Positions 33,012 through 42,917 are shown, counted from the first letter of the stretch. The stretch is 64,000 nucleotides of DNA from CAVSUB01 sp963730995 (GCA_963730995.1 CAVSUB010000013.1:1178001-1242000); one strand, 5' to 3'. Numbers and translations are program-made. Notes: a model not told the origin generated them from the letters alone.

Positions 33012-36000
33012 ATGGGTTCGCCAATCGTGCCGTTGCTGACCGCTCGTCGCTTCGCGCCGCTCTTCGTCACGCAGTTCCTGGGCGCGTTCAACGACAACCT
33101 GCTCAAGAGCGCACTCGGCATCGTCGTGACTTTCCGTCTTGCCGAGCAGTCGGGCCTCGGCGCGGCCTCGCTCGTGATGCTCGCCGGCGCCCTCTTCATC
33201 ACGCCGTTCTTTCTCTTCTCCGGCGCCTCCGGAACCCTCGCGGATCGGGTTGACAAGTCGACGATCGCGCGCATGGTCAAGGTCGCCGAGATCGGTATCA
33301 TGTCGCTGGGGACCCTGGGACTGTGGCTGGGCAGCGTTCCGCTGCTCTTCGCCTCGCTCTTCTGTCTGGGCACGCATTCGACCGTCTTCGGCCCGATCAA
33401 GTACGCGCTGCTGCCGCAGCATCTGCGCGCGGACGAACTCGTCGCGGGCAATGCGCTCATCGAGGCCGGCACATTCCTGGCCATCCTTCTTGGTACGATT
33501 CTCGGCGGCAGCCTCGTGCTGCTCGGCGACGGCGCCCTGATCGTGGGCGGCTGTGGAATCACGGCGGCGCTCCTCGGATGGCTCGCGGCGCGGCAGATCC
33601 CACCCGCGCCGTCGTCGGCGGGGGTTGATGCGCCGCGGCCGCGGCTCTTCCGCGACACCATCGCCGTCATCCGTTACGCCGCGTCTCGACCGGCCCTCCT
33701 TCTGCCGATTCTGGCGGTCTCGTGGTTCTGGCTCTTTGGAGCGACGATCGTGTCCGGCTTACCGTCGTTCGCGAAGGACGTGCTCTTCGCAAATGAACAG
33801 GTCGTGACCATGATGCTCGCCTCGTTCGCGGCAGGCGTGGGCCTGGGATCGATGCTGGCGGAGCGGCTGCTGCACGGGGAGGTCAGCGCCCGACACGTTC
33901 CCGTCTCGGCGCTGTTCATGGCGATCTTCGCCGTCGATCTGCACCTCGCGAGCAGTGGCCGCGTGTCGACAGGCACGCTGGCGAACATCCCGGCGTTCCT
34001 CGCGCAGTCGGGCAGCTGGCGCATTCTCGCCGATCTCGTCGGCCTGGCGGTCGCGGGCGGTCTCTTCACCGTGCCGCTCTACGCGGTACTTCAGCACGAA
34101 AGCGAGCCGGCGCACCGCGCACGGGTGATCGCCGCCAACAACATCATCAATGCGCTGGCGATGTCGGTCGCGGCGGTTGCCGCCGCGGCATTCCTCGCCC
34201 GCGGCATGTCGATGGGAGAACTGTTCGGACTCTGCGGCATCGCGACGCTGCCGGTGGCGTTGATCTCGGCGTGGATCCTGCGGCGCACGCTCGCCAGGAG
34301 CCTGGTGCGACTCGTGCTGCGGCTCTTGTATCGCGTTGAAGTCGAAGGCCTCGAGCACGTCCGTGCGGCGATGCCGCGGGCGGTGATCGCCGCGAATCAC
34401 GCGTCATTCCTGGACGGGCTGCTGCTCGGCGCGTTTCTGCCTGGCGACCCGATCTTCGCTGTCGATACGTTTATCGCGAGGCAGTGGTGGGCGAAGCCGT
34501 TTCTCGTGTTCGTCAACGCACTTCCGGTCGATCCAACCAATCCGCTGTCGATTCGGGCGATGATTCGCGCCGTCGAGGCCGGGGCGGCCTGCATCATCTT
34601 CCCCGAGGGCCGAATCACCACGACCGGGTCTCTCATGAAGGTCTACGAAGGGCCGGCCGTCATCGCCGAGCGGACAAGGGCCGCGCTTCTCCCGATTCGC
34701 ATCGATGGCGTCGAGTTCACTCCGTTCTCGCGGCTCGCGGGCAAGGTTCGTCGGCGCCTCCTGCCGAAGATCCGGATTCGCGTGCTGCCGCCGCGAGTGC
34801 TGACCGCGCCGGACGGTGTGAGCGGCCGAGCGCGTCGCGCCGCGCTGCGCCGAACGCTCCGCGATCAGATGGTGGATTCGATGTTCGCCGCCGCGCGGAT
34901 CGATACGACGCTGTTCGACGCGCTGCTCGAAGCGCGCGAGCAGCATGGCGGCGGTCACCTCATCGCCGACGATCTCCAGATGCAGCCACTGAGCTATCGC
35001 GGGCTCGTGACCGGAAGCTTCGCGCTCGGTTCAGTGCTGGCGCGCAGCACACGTCCGGGCGAGCGCGTCGGTCTGCTGCTGCCGACGTCGCGCGCCTCGC
35101 TGATCGCGTTCTTCGCGCTCCAGGCTGAGGGGCGTGTGCCGGCGATGTTGAACTTCTCGACCGGCCCGGCATCGGCGATAGCTGCCTGCCGCGGCGCGGA
35201 GATCACCCGCATCGTCACCGCGCGTCTGTTCATCGAGAAAGCGAAGCTGCAGGCCCTGGTTGCCGCGCTCGAACCGCACGCGACAATCGACTACCTCGAG
35301 GACATCCGCGGGGACATCGGGACGTTCACGAAGGTCAGGGCCCTGGCGCGATCGCTCCGAGCGACGCCGCGCCACCGGCCCGAGCGCGCCAACGACCCGG
35401 CGGTCGTGCTCTTCACGTCAGGATCGGAGGGTACGCCCAAGGGCGTGGTCCTCAGTCACCGCAATCTCCTGGCCAACCGCCACCAGTTGTCGTCGGTCAT
35501 CGACATCAGTCCGAAGGACGTCGTCTTCAACGCGCTGCCGGTGTTTCACAGTTTCGGACTGACCGGCGGTCTGCTCATGCCGCTGCTGGCCGGGGTGCGG
35601 ACGTTTCTCTATCCGTCGCCGCTGCACTATCGCACTGTGCCGGAGCTTGCGTACGGCACAAATGCGACGATCCTCTTCGGAACCGACACGTTCCTTTCCG
35701 GCTATGCTCGCGTCGCAGACAACTACGATTTCTACTCCGTGCGCTACGTGTTCGCCGGCGCCGAGCGGGTGAAGCCGGACACACGGCGCATCTGGTTCGA
35801 GAAGTTCGGCATTCGCATTCTCGAAGGCTACGGGGCGACCGAGACGGCGCCCGGTCTTGCGGTGAACACCCCGATGCATTTCAAGGCAGGCACCGTCGGC
35901 CGTCTCCTCCCCGGCATCGAACATCGTCTCGAGAAGGTGGCTGGCATCGAGAGGGGCGGACGTCTCTTCGTCCGCGGGCCCAACGTGATGCTCGGGTATC

Positions 36001-36428
36001 TCCGCACTGAGAAACCGGGCGTCCTCGAACCACCGCCGGATGGCTGGTACGACACCGGCGACATCGTCGAGATCGATTCAGATGGTTTCGTCACGATCAA
36101 AGGACGCGCGAAGCGCTTCGCGAAGGTCGCGGGCGAGATGGTGCCGCTCGGGGCCGTAGAGGATTTCGTGACGGCGATGTGGCCCGAGAGTCAGCACGCC
36201 GTCGTGACGCTACCCGACCCGAAGCGCGGTGAGCAGCTCGTGCTGGTCACCGATCGTGCAGATGCGAATCGCGCGGCGCTGGCGACTTCCGCGCGCGCCG
36301 CCGGCCTGCCGGAGATTTTCGTTCCGCGATCGATCGTGCTCGTTGCCAAGGTCCCGATCCTCGGGACCGGCAAGATCGACTACGTCTCGGCGTCACAGCT
36401 CGCCACCGAGCTCGTGCGCGCGTCGTAG
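33012..36428 (+). CDS. aas: Trifunctional LplT / PlsC-like acyltransferase / acyl-ACP synthetase (Aas) fusion
   Basis: 1138 residues with AGGAG before the ATG. Residues 1-430 are an MFS lysophospholipid flippase of the LplT type (FLGAFNDNLLKSAL at the start). Residues 440-620 are a glycerophosphate acyltransferase domain with HX4D (NHASFLDG) and the second motif FPEGRITTTG. Residues 660-1130 are an AMP-forming acyl-ACP/CoA ligase (LFTSGSEGTPKGVVLSH, YGATETAP, WYDTGDIVEID). In enterobacteria the flippase and Aas are separate proteins; here they are fused. It would take up lysophosphatidylethanolamine, reacylate it and so repair membrane phospholipid. Confidence 0.93.
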   Translation: MGSPIVPLLTARRFAPLFVTQFLGAFNDNLLKSALGIVVTFRLAEQSGLGAASLVMLAGALFITPFFLFSGASGTLADRVDKSTIARMVKVAEIGIMSLGTLGLWLGSVPLLFASLFCLGTHSTVFGPIKYALLPQHLRADELVAGNALIEAGTFLAILLGTILGGSLVLLGDGALIVGGCGITAALLGWLAARQIPPAPSSAGVDAPRPRLFRDTIAVIRYAASRPALLLPILAVSWFWLFGATIVSGLPSFAKDVLFANEQVVTMMLASFAAGVGLGSMLAERLLHGEVSARHVPVSALFMAIFAVDLHLASSGRVSTGTLANIPAFLAQSGSWRILADLVGLAVAGGLFTVPLYAVLQHESEPAHRARVIAANNIINALAMSVAAVAAAAFLARGMSMGELFGLCGIATLPVALISAWILRRTLARSLVRLVLRLLYRVEVEGLEHVRAAMPRAVIAANHASFLDGLLLGAFLPGDPIFAVDTFIARQWWAKPFLVFVNALPVDPTNPLSIRAMIRAVEAGAACIIFPEGRITTTGSLMKVYEGPAVIAERTRAALLPIRIDGVEFTPFSRLAGKVRRRLLPKIRIRVLPPRVLTAPDGVSGRARRAALRRTLRDQMVDSMFAAARIDTTLFDALLEAREQHGGGHLIADDLQMQPLSYRGLVTGSFALGSVLARSTRPGERVGLLLPTSRASLIAFFALQAEGRVPAMLNFSTGPASAIAACRGAEITRIVTARLFIEKAKLQALVAALEPHATIDYLEDIRGDIGTFTKVRALARSLRATPRHRPERANDPAVVLFTSGSEGTPKGVVLSHRNLLANRHQLSSVIDISPKDVVFNALPVFHSFGLTGGLLMPLLAGVRTFLYPSPLHYRTVPELAYGTNATILFGTDTFLSGYARVADNYDFYSVRYVFAGAERVKPDTRRIWFEKFGIRILEGYGATETAPGLAVNTPMHFKAGTVGRLLPGIEHRLEKVAGIERGGRLFVRGPNVMLGYLRTEKPGVLEPPPDGWYDTGDIVEIDSDGFVTIKGRAKRFAKVAGEMVPLGAVEDFVTAMWPESQHAVVTLPDPKRGEQLVLVTDRADANRAALATSARAAGLPEIFVPRSIVLVAKVPILGTGKIDYVSASQLATELVRAS

Positions 36429-36601
36429 GTTCGGCCGACGGAGAGCACGCGCTGCGCCAGGAAGGCAGTGAGGAGCGAACCAACTGATGGGCTTGCCAGC
36501 ACGTCCATAGCCGATCGACTCTGCATTCCTGCGTGCCGTCAGTGCGGAAAAGGCATATGCTCGGCGCCGGTTTCGTTCAATTCTTCACTCAGGAGGTTTC
36601 G

Positions 36602-36949
36602 ATGAGATCAGCACTCGGCGTGATCGTCGTCATCGGCGCGTTCGCGGTCGTGCCTGCCGCGGCTCAGAAGGACCAGACGTGGAAAGGCGCCATCAGCGAC
36701 AGCAAGTGCAATGGCAAGCACCCGGCGGGTGAGCACGATGGCAAGAAGATGACGGACGCGGAATGCACAAAGGTGTGCCTGACCAAGGGGGCCAAGTACG
36801 TATTCGTGTCAGATGGCAAGGTCTACCAGCTCGCCAATCAGAAATCGAGAACGATTGCGAGTCACGCCGGGCAGCAGGTCGAGTTGATCGGAACCATCGA
36901 GGGCGACACCATCACTGCGAAGACCATCAAGACGCCGGCGACCAAGTAA
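36602..36949 (+). CDS. Small secreted cysteine-containing protein
   Basis: 115 residues. The start ATG at 36602 is fixed by a strong ribosome binding site (AGGAGG, six bases) and a signal peptide (SALGVIVVIGAFAVVPAAA). The mature part has three cysteines: SDSKCNGKH, then ECTKVC. It is followed by a small OB-like beta pattern (AKYVFVSDGKVYQL, GQQVELIGTIEGDTI). It resembles short periplasmic proteins of Acidobacteriota with no known role; the cysteines could bind metal. Confidence 0.8.
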   Translation: MRSALGVIVVIGAFAVVPAAAQKDQTWKGAISDSKCNGKHPAGEHDGKKMTDAECTKVCLTKGAKYVFVSDGKVYQLANQKSRTIASHAGQQVELIGTIEGDTITAKTIKTPATK

Positions 36950-37134
36950 GCGGACTGGCACGCTACCCGCCGGCGCGGCACCTCGGCGGTGAATCGCCGC
37001 ATCGGTGCGAACGAGTCAGCTCACCCAACCCAACCCGGCGCGGCTCATTCGGAGCGCTTTCTTTCGTGCGTGGACCCTCTACGTCTGTAGCCGGGGTCCA
37101 CGCCGTTCCTGTGTTGCCGGGCTCGCCGGCTCAG

Positions 37135-38241
37135 TTAATGCAGGGTGAGCTTTTGCACTCGCCAGTTCATGAGCTCGGCGACGTACAAGGTGTTGGGATC
37201 GCGGCAGTCGATTTCGTTGACCATGCCGAATTCCTTGAACTGCTTGCCGGCGCGGCCGATACGTGCCGAGCACCGTGCCGTCCAGCTCCATCTTGTAAAT
37301 CTCGCCGTTGAGGAAGGGGTCCTCGGTCGGGTTGGAGTTGGAGCTGTAGAGAAACTGGTGCGCGCCGGGCGAGATGCAGATGGCACGCGGCGCGCCCACG
37401 TTCTTGATCTCGCTCTTGAACGTGCCGTCGTTGTCGAACACCTGAATGCGCTGATTGCCCATGTCGGCGACGTAGACGTTGCCCGTGGCATCGACGGCGA
37501 CGGAGTGGGGAATGTTGAACTGGCCGGGTTCGGCACCGGTCGAGCCCCAGGACTTGATGAACTTCCCGTTCTTGTCGAACTTGGCGACGCGGGCGTTGCC
37601 GTACCCGTCCGGAGACGAAGATGTTGCCGGCAGCGTCCCAGGCCACGTCGGTCGGCTGGTTGAAATTGTCGCCGGGGACGCCAGATCCCGGAGGTCCGGA
37701 CGCGCGGCCGAAGACGCCACTCCTGCGCTGCTGCCGAGTTCGCCGATCGCCTCGGGCCTGCGGCCCAAGGTCAGGAGGACGCGGCCGGACTGGTCGAACT
37801 TGACGACCATCCTCGAGGCGCGATCCACAACCCAGATGTTGTTCTGGGGATCGACCCTGACGCCCTGCGCGAACAGGAAGTCGTAGGGGCGGTTGTCGTC
37901 GTTGGAGCTGCCGATCTCGCGCAGAAACTTTCCGGCCTTGTCGAATTCGAACAGGCGCGCGACCGCCGTTGATGTAGATGCGCGACGCGCCCATCGTGGC
38001 GTTCGGGCCGCCGCCCTGGGAGTAGACCAGCAGTTGCCCGTCGACGTCGTGGCCACGCCGGCCACTTCACCGAGAGTAGGTATCGGCCGGCAGGTTCAAA
38101 AAGTCACCGGCGGACTCGAACGCGATTTCGCGCTGGCCTGAGCCTGCGCGGGCGACCAGCGCGGAGAACGCGAGCGGAGAACGCGAGCCGGCGAAGACCA
38201 GCGTGGCTGCGCGCAGTGGCTGCGAGACGTGAGGATTTCAT
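37135..38241 (-). pseudogene. NHL-repeat beta-propeller protein, broken by frameshifts (copy 1)
   Basis: The start ATG at 38241 overlaps the stop of copy 2 (ATGA). The translation is spread over several frames: FLFAQGVRVDPQNNIWVVDR, GQFNIPHSVAVDATGNVYVA, FGMVNEIDCRDPNTLYVAEL and the end NWRVQKLTLH. The segments line up into one secreted six-bladed propeller of about 360 residues, like the peptidyl-hydroxyglycine lyase/NHL family. At least four single-base shifts are needed. Either the gene has decayed or the local sequence is poor; the protein pieces are too well preserved for an old pseudogene. Confidence 0.7.
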
Positions 38242-39404
38242 TTCTTGCCCCCTTCGCGGCGGTGGGGTGCAGGATGAATTTCTGGACGCGCCACTCGACG
38301 ATTTCGCTGACGAGAGATTTCGTTTTCAACGCGGCAATCGATTCCGTGCACCGTGCTGAACTGTCCCTGCTCTTTGCCGGGGATCACCGAACTTGCCGAC
38401 GACGGTGCCGTCCAGCTCCATCTTGAAGATCTGGCCGGTGACCTTGTGGACCTCGGTGTCTTGGAGTCAGGGTTCGAGTTGGAGGTGTAGAGTATTGATG
38501 CGGACCGTGGGTGATGCACAAGGACCAGGGCGCGCCGACGTGGTCGTACGTCGTCTTGTAATTCAGGTCGTTGTCGAACACCAGAATGCGCTGGTCGCTG
38601 CGGCTGCCCACGTAGACATTTCCCTTGGCATCCACGACGATGGCGTGCATCAGGTTGAATCTGGCCGGGCCCCGATCCGCGACTGCCGACGTCGTTTGAC
38701 GAAGCGGCCGTTCTTGTCGTACTTGACGACGCGTGAATTGCACGTAGCCGTCGGCGACGAAGATGTTGCCCTGCGGCGTCAAAGGCGACGTCGGTGGGGC
38801 GATTGAAAATATAGGGCGGCGCCGGATTGGCCTGCCTGCACGGCGGGCTCGATCCCATTGTAGGGGAACTCGATCCGGCGGCCCAAGACCATGGTCACGC
38901 GGGCCCTTCGGGGTTGAACTTGATGATCGAGTTGGCGCCCTCGTCGATCACCCAGATGTTGTCCTGGGCATCGACGCGTATGCCGTGACAGAACACGTTG
39001 CCGTAGAGGTCCTTTCCGATCTCCCGCACGAAGTTGCCGTTCTGGTCGAATTCGAAATTGCGCGTTTGCTGGGCGCAGGTGTTGACGAAGATGTGCCCCT
39101 TCGAGTTGGTGGCGATCACCGATGCCTTCGCCCATATACACGTTCGGGGGCAACTTGAAGAAGTTGGGCACCACTTCGAACGGGATATCGGGCGTGCTGT
39201 CCAGGGCCTTGGGCCGGAGGTTCGCGGCTGCCACGGCCGCCGCCACGGCCGCCAGGCGGTGCCTGGGCGCCGCCAGCAGGTGCCTGAGCGCCGCCAGGGG
39301 GGGCCTGGGCACCGCCAGGAGGATGCTGGTGTCTGGGCGAACAGGGTGACGGCGGCTGACAGCGCCAGCGCCGCGGCCACCCCACTAATGCGACGTGTTT
39401 TCAT
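38238..39404 (-). pseudogene. NHL-repeat beta-propeller protein, broken by frameshifts (copy 2)
   Basis: A paralogue of the downstream copy, starting at 39404 with a signal peptide (MKTRRISGVAAALALSAAV). A repetitive Pro/Ala/Gly-rich linker (39240-39330) precedes the propeller: FFKLPPNVYMGEGIG, NVFCHGIRVDAQDNIWVIDE, ARFNLMHAIVVDAKGNVYVG, and the end EWRVQKFILH. The segments change frame several times, including inside the GC-rich linker. The gene overlaps copy 1 by ATGA, so the two were once co-translated. Sequence error or recent decay. Confidence 0.7.
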
Positions 39405-39506
39405 AGGCTACCCTCGACAACGTGCAAAATGTAACGCAACGTCGCGATCTTCAATGCGAGGCGTCAATGTCGAATGCGCAACATTGGAAATTGGACATTC
39501 GACCGA

Positions 39507-40139
39507 TCACGACCGCCACACGTCCGCAGCGGCTTTCAGCAAGAGATGAGCGCCGGTCGCGCCGGGGTCCTGGTGTCCGATGCTGCGGTCTCCCAGATAG
39601 CTGCCACGGCCCTTGCGCGCCTGCATGGTCTTGGTCGCCTGCATGCCTGCTTCGGCCGCCGCCGCGCCCCGTTCCAGGATTTCCGCCAGACCGCTTCCAG
39701 CCTCCAGAGCACCTCGCATCGCATCCACTGCGGGAAGCAGAGCGTCCAGCATGGTCTTGTCGCCGAGCGCGGCTTTGCCGCGCTGTTGGATGCCGTCGAC
39801 GCCGGCCTGGAACAGCGCCACCACGTCGGCGGGCGCGAGTTCGGACTTGCCCGCACAGGCCGCTCCGGCGCGGAGAAAAAATGTGCCCAGGAGGGGCCCG
39901 GAGGTGCCGCCCATGGTGCGGATGAGGACAGTCGCCACGTTCTGAAAGACAGAGCGGAGATCGGCCGGAGGGTTAGCGGACAGCTCCGCCTGCACCGCAG
40001 TGAAGCCGCGGTCCAGACTGATTCCAAAATCGCCGTCGCCGACGGCTGAATCCAGCTCGGTCAGCTGCTGCCGGTTTTCGGCGAAGACCTTTTGCGACGC
40101 GTCCAGCCAGCGCAGCACGTCCTGCTTGCTCACCGCCAC
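39507..40139 (-). CDS. dhaL: Dihydroxyacetone kinase subunit L (ADP/ATP-binding)
   Basis: 210 residues with GTG at 40139 (VAVSKQDVLRWLD), two bases after the dhaK stop; a GTG two codons later is possible. All nucleotide-site motifs are present: SAVGDGDFGISLDRG, RTMGGTSGPLLGTFF, DKTMLDALLPAVDAM and the C-terminal GRGSYLGDRSIGHQDPGATG. It works with DhaK to phosphorylate dihydroxyacetone, either with phosphate from a DhaM protein of the PTS or directly with ATP. No dhaM is in the window. Confidence 0.93.
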   Translation of the reverse strand: MAVSKQDVLRWLDASQKVFAENRQQLTELDSAVGDGDFGISLDRGFTAVQAELSANPPADLRSVFQNVATVLIRTMGGTSGPLLGTFFLRAGAACAGKSELAPADVVALFQAGVDGIQQRGKAALGDKTMLDALLPAVDAMRGALEAGSGLAEILERGAAAAEAGMQATKTMQARKGRGSYLGDRSIGHQDPGATGAHLLLKAAADVWRS

Positions 40140-40141
40140 GT

Positions 40142-41143
40142 TCAGATCCCCCAGCGCAGGGCCGGCGTCAGCACCGGGTCGTCCCACAGGGACAGCAACT
40201 CGTCGTCGGCCTGCAACAGGGTGATCGAGCAGCCGGCCATGTCGAGGCTGGTGATGTAGTTGCCGACCAGGCGGCGGGCGATGGTGATCTGCCGGCCGCG
40301 CAGGTGCTGTTCCAGTTCGCCGTAGACGAGATACAGCTCGATGAGGGGCGTGCCGCCCATGCCGTTGAGCATGGCAATGACGCGGTCGCCGGCGCGGAAT
40401 GGCAGATCGGCCAGGATGGCCTCGGCCATGTGCGCGACCGACTCGGCGGCGGGCATAAGAGACATGCGGCGCCGGCCCGGTTCGCCATGGATGCCGACGC
40501 CCATCTCGATTTCGTCATCGCCCAGCACGAAGTTGGGTTTGCCGGCGGCGGGCACGGTGCAGGGGCTCAAGGCCATGCCCATGGAACGAGCGCAGTCATT
40601 CACCCGGCGGGCCAGCGCCGCGACGCGGCCGAGATCGTAACCGCGGGCGGCGGCCGCGCCGCAGATCTTTTCGGCCAGCACGGTGGCGCCGACGCCGCGG
40701 CGGCCGGCGGTGTAGAGGCTGTCCTGGACGGCGACGTCATCGTTAATCACGACCGCCTGCACCTCGATGCCGCGAGCCTGGCAAAGCTCGGCGGCCATTT
40801 CGAAATTCATGACGTCGCCGGTGTAGTTCTTGACGATGTGGAGGACGCCGGCTCCGCCATCGACAGCGGAGGTGGCCGCTTCCATCTGGTCGGGACTCGG
40901 GGAAGTGAAGACCTGGCCGGGACAGGCGGCATCGAGCATGCCCTGGCCCACAAATCCGCCGTGCAGGGGTTCGTGACCGCTGCCGCCGCCCGAAATGATG
41001 CCCACCTTGCCGGTGACCGGGGCGTCCGCCCGAACCACGTACACCGGATCGAAGGAGACCTTGAGGATGTCGGAGTGGGCTGCGGCGAACCCAGCCAGCG
41101 ATTCCCGCATCACATTCCCCGGGTCGTTGATCAGTTTCTTCAT
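40142..41143 (-). CDS. dhaK: Dihydroxyacetone kinase subunit K (substrate-binding)
   Basis: 333 residues from the ATG at 41143 (MKKLINDPGNVM). GGGSGHEPLHGGFVG carries the substrate-loading region, with the catalytic histidine that forms the hemiaminal with dihydroxyacetone further on (GIHGEPG). VKNYTGDVMNFEMAAE and INDDVAV are other conserved blocks. The ATG overlaps the stop of the glpK remnant (ATGA). It forms a two-gene unit with dhaL. A longer open frame upstream is the remnant read in the wrong phase. Confidence 0.94.
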   Translation of the reverse strand: MKKLINDPGNVMRESLAGFAAAHSDILKVSFDPVYVVRADAPVTGKVGIISGGGSGHEPLHGGFVGQGMLDAACPGQVFTSPSPDQMEAATSAVDGGAGVLHIVKNYTGDVMNFEMAAELCQARGIEVQAVVINDDVAVQDSLYTAGRRGVGATVLAEKICGAAAARGYDLGRVAALARRVNDCARSMGMALSPCTVPAAGKPNFVLGDDEIEMGVGIHGEPGRRRMSLMPAAESVAHMAEAILADLPFRAGDRVIAMLNGMGGTPLIELYLVYGELEQHLRGRQITIARRLVGNYITSLDMAGCSITLLQADDELLSLWDDPVLTPALRWGI

Positions 41144-41238
41144 GTGCGCTCCACCAACGATGGTATTGCGACCACGGCGCGGCCATGGTCGACGATGATG
41201 GCGCGCGAGCTGGTCGTGCCCTGATCGAGGGCAAGGAT
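41140..41238 (-). pseudogene. glpK: Glycerol kinase N-terminal remnant
   Basis: A 32-codon open stretch reads ILALDQGTTSSRAIIVDHG, which is the unmistakable start of GlpK (phosphate-binding loop DQGTTS), then RAVVA, and ends a few residues later at a TGA overlapping the dhaK ATG. About 470 codons of the normal kinase are missing. The in-frame codon before it is a stop, so even the start is damaged. Confidence 0.75.
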
Positions 41239-41243
41239 TCATT

Positions 41244-41466
41244 TCATACGAGCGATGTCAGGCGGTCCAGAGCGCGACGTAGACCCAGGCGCACGACGCC
41301 GCCGATGATCGGGCCGATGACCGGTACCCACGCGTAGCCCCAATCGGAAGTCCCCTTGCCGGGAATCGGCAGGAGCCGCGTGCGCGAGCCGAACGTTGGC
41401 GACGACGACGTCACCAGACAGAACCCGCAGCGTCGTGCCCAGGAATTCAGCGAGGAAGGGACTCAT
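41244..41466 (-). pseudogene. glpF: Glycerol facilitator (aquaporin) remnant with internal deletion
   Basis: Begins as a normal GlpF (MSPFLAEFLGTTLRVLSGD, then VVVANV) and ends in a different frame as a normal GlpF C-terminus (RLLPIPGKGTSDWGYAW, VPVIGPIIGG). The middle 170-180 residues, including both NPA motifs, are missing. The junction is near 41395. With the glpK remnant this shows a former glpF-glpK-dhaK-dhaL operon that lost most of its first two genes. Confidence 0.7.
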
Positions 41467-41711
41467 CTTGCCGGGGCACAGCGTACACGGCTTGCGCCAT
41501 TGGCATCAAGCCGTCCAGCGTGCCCTGCAGCCACGCACCACGATCGATCGATCCAACCAGCGGCGCGGCCCAATCGCTTCGACTCTGCCGGCTGCTTACA
41601 AGAAGAAAAACAGCTTGATTGGACCAGCGCGGGATCTGCCATCTCGTAGTGCAGAAGATGGGCACCGCCGAGGCGCCTCATCGCGGTGAAGACACGCGGA
41701 GTTTTGACTAC
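41467..41711. other. Possible further gene remnant upstream of glpF fragment
   Basis: On the minus strand one frame reads WAAPLVGSIDRGAWLQG and LDGLMPMAQAVYAV up to the glpF fragment's ATG. It looks coding-like but I cannot name it. No complete gene. Confidence 0.3.
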
Positions 41712-42917
41712 TCAATTGTTAGCGGCCTTGATCCGGGTGATGAACTCGTCCAGGTACTCGGACACGCCCTTGACCACGGTGGCAGCATGCCCGGCGGAGG
41801 CGCCGGCGCTGATACCGCCTTTGTGCAATAGCGACACCTGGACCAGGACCGGCGACGGCTGATACGTCAGCCGCGCGGTCGTGTGGGTATAGACGGTCAC
41901 GTCGAAGCGAGACACGCACGATCCGGTCGACAGGCTGCCGGTGATCACGTTGACGTAGACGTACGAGTCCTCGTCAGTGTTCGTCAGGACGGTGAAGCCG
42001 GCGCTCTTCAACCTGCCGGCCACGGCCGCTTCGAGCGCCGCCTCTGTCAGCCCGCACGACGCCGCCTGCGCGCCGAGGCCTTCGATGACAATCCCCAGAC
42101 GCGTCAGTCCCTTCAGCTCGGCGCCCGGCTGCTGGTTGAAAGGCTCGGGCGGCGCTTCTCCCGGCGCCGGGGCCGGCGCAGCCCCTCGCGGGCCGGCTGT
42201 CGGGGGAACCGCGGGCAGTCCTCCGTTTGCTCCGGGGTCGGTCTTGGACCTCACATCCGGCGTCGGGAACGGATCCTCGGGCCCGATCAGGTCATAGACG
42301 CGCCGAACGGTGTCGGCGATGCCGCCGTGTTCGACAAACTGGATGTCTACGGTCAGCCTCGGGCCGGCCGATTCCCGGCTATAGGTGTACCGGAGTTCGC
42401 GTCCCTGCTCGACCTTGTAGCGGACCACCAATTGGCCGTTGTCGCGAACCGTGACGGCGGTGATGGGCAGCCCGTGGACCTGCAGGTAATCGTCGTTGCC
42501 GTCCGTATGGAGGGTGCGCGAGACGTCGTCGGCATCGGTGATGGTCACCGTGCCGCGGGTGTCGACGATGGTCAGGTGCGGTGCCGGCGTCCGCGCTTCG
42601 GCCGAGAACTGCTGCACGCGTCTCGCGTCTTCCTCGCTTTCGCGCGGCGCGGCCAAATCGCCCTGCTGGCCACCGCCTGATCCCCGGCGGCCTCGTCCAC
42701 CGCCCCCGCCGCCACCCGACTCACGCTGGGCACTGCGGACGCCGGCGATCAGCCAGTCGGGATTGAACCCGACTTCCTTGTCGACCTGGCTCTGATTGCG
42801 GTTGAGGACCCAGCGGCCCGTCAAATTGCCCGAATCCTGGCTGCGCGCGGGGGCCGGCGCCAGAAGGCCAACCAAGCATGCGGCCGCGAGCACTGCCGCT
42901 CGTATAGAAGAGGCCAT
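41712..42917 (-). CDS. Large secreted protein of unknown function
   Basis: 401 residues from the ATG at 42917, supported by GAGAGG upstream and a signal peptide (SIRAAVLAAACLVGLLAPAP). NLTGRWVLNRNQSQVD opens the mature protein, as in many Acidobacterial secreted proteins. A glycine/arginine-rich stretch (GGGGGGGRGRRGSGGG) follows, then a beta-rich region (GTVTITDADDVSRTLHTDG), a Pro/Ala linker and a C-terminal domain of about 130 residues (LGIVIEGLG, YVYVNVITGSLS). Enzymatic motifs are not visible. Probably periplasmic or envelope-associated. Confidence 0.75.
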   Translation of the reverse strand: MASSIRAAVLAAACLVGLLAPAPARSQDSGNLTGRWVLNRNQSQVDKEVGFNPDWLIAGVRSAQRESGGGGGGGRGRRGSGGGQQGDLAAPRESEEDARRVQQFSAEARTPAPHLTIVDTRGTVTITDADDVSRTLHTDGNDDYLQVHGLPITAVTVRDNGQLVVRYKVEQGRELRYTYSRESAGPRLTVDIQFVEHGGIADTVRRVYDLIGPEDPFPTPDVRSKTDPGANGGLPAVPPTAGPRGAAPAPAPGEAPPEPFNQQPGAELKGLTRLGIVIEGLGAQAASCGLTEAALEAAVAGRLKSAGFTVLTNTDEDSYVYVNVITGSLSTGSCVSRFDVTVYTHTTARLTYQPSPVLVQVSLLHKGGISAGASAGHAATVVKGVSEYLDEFITRIKAANN

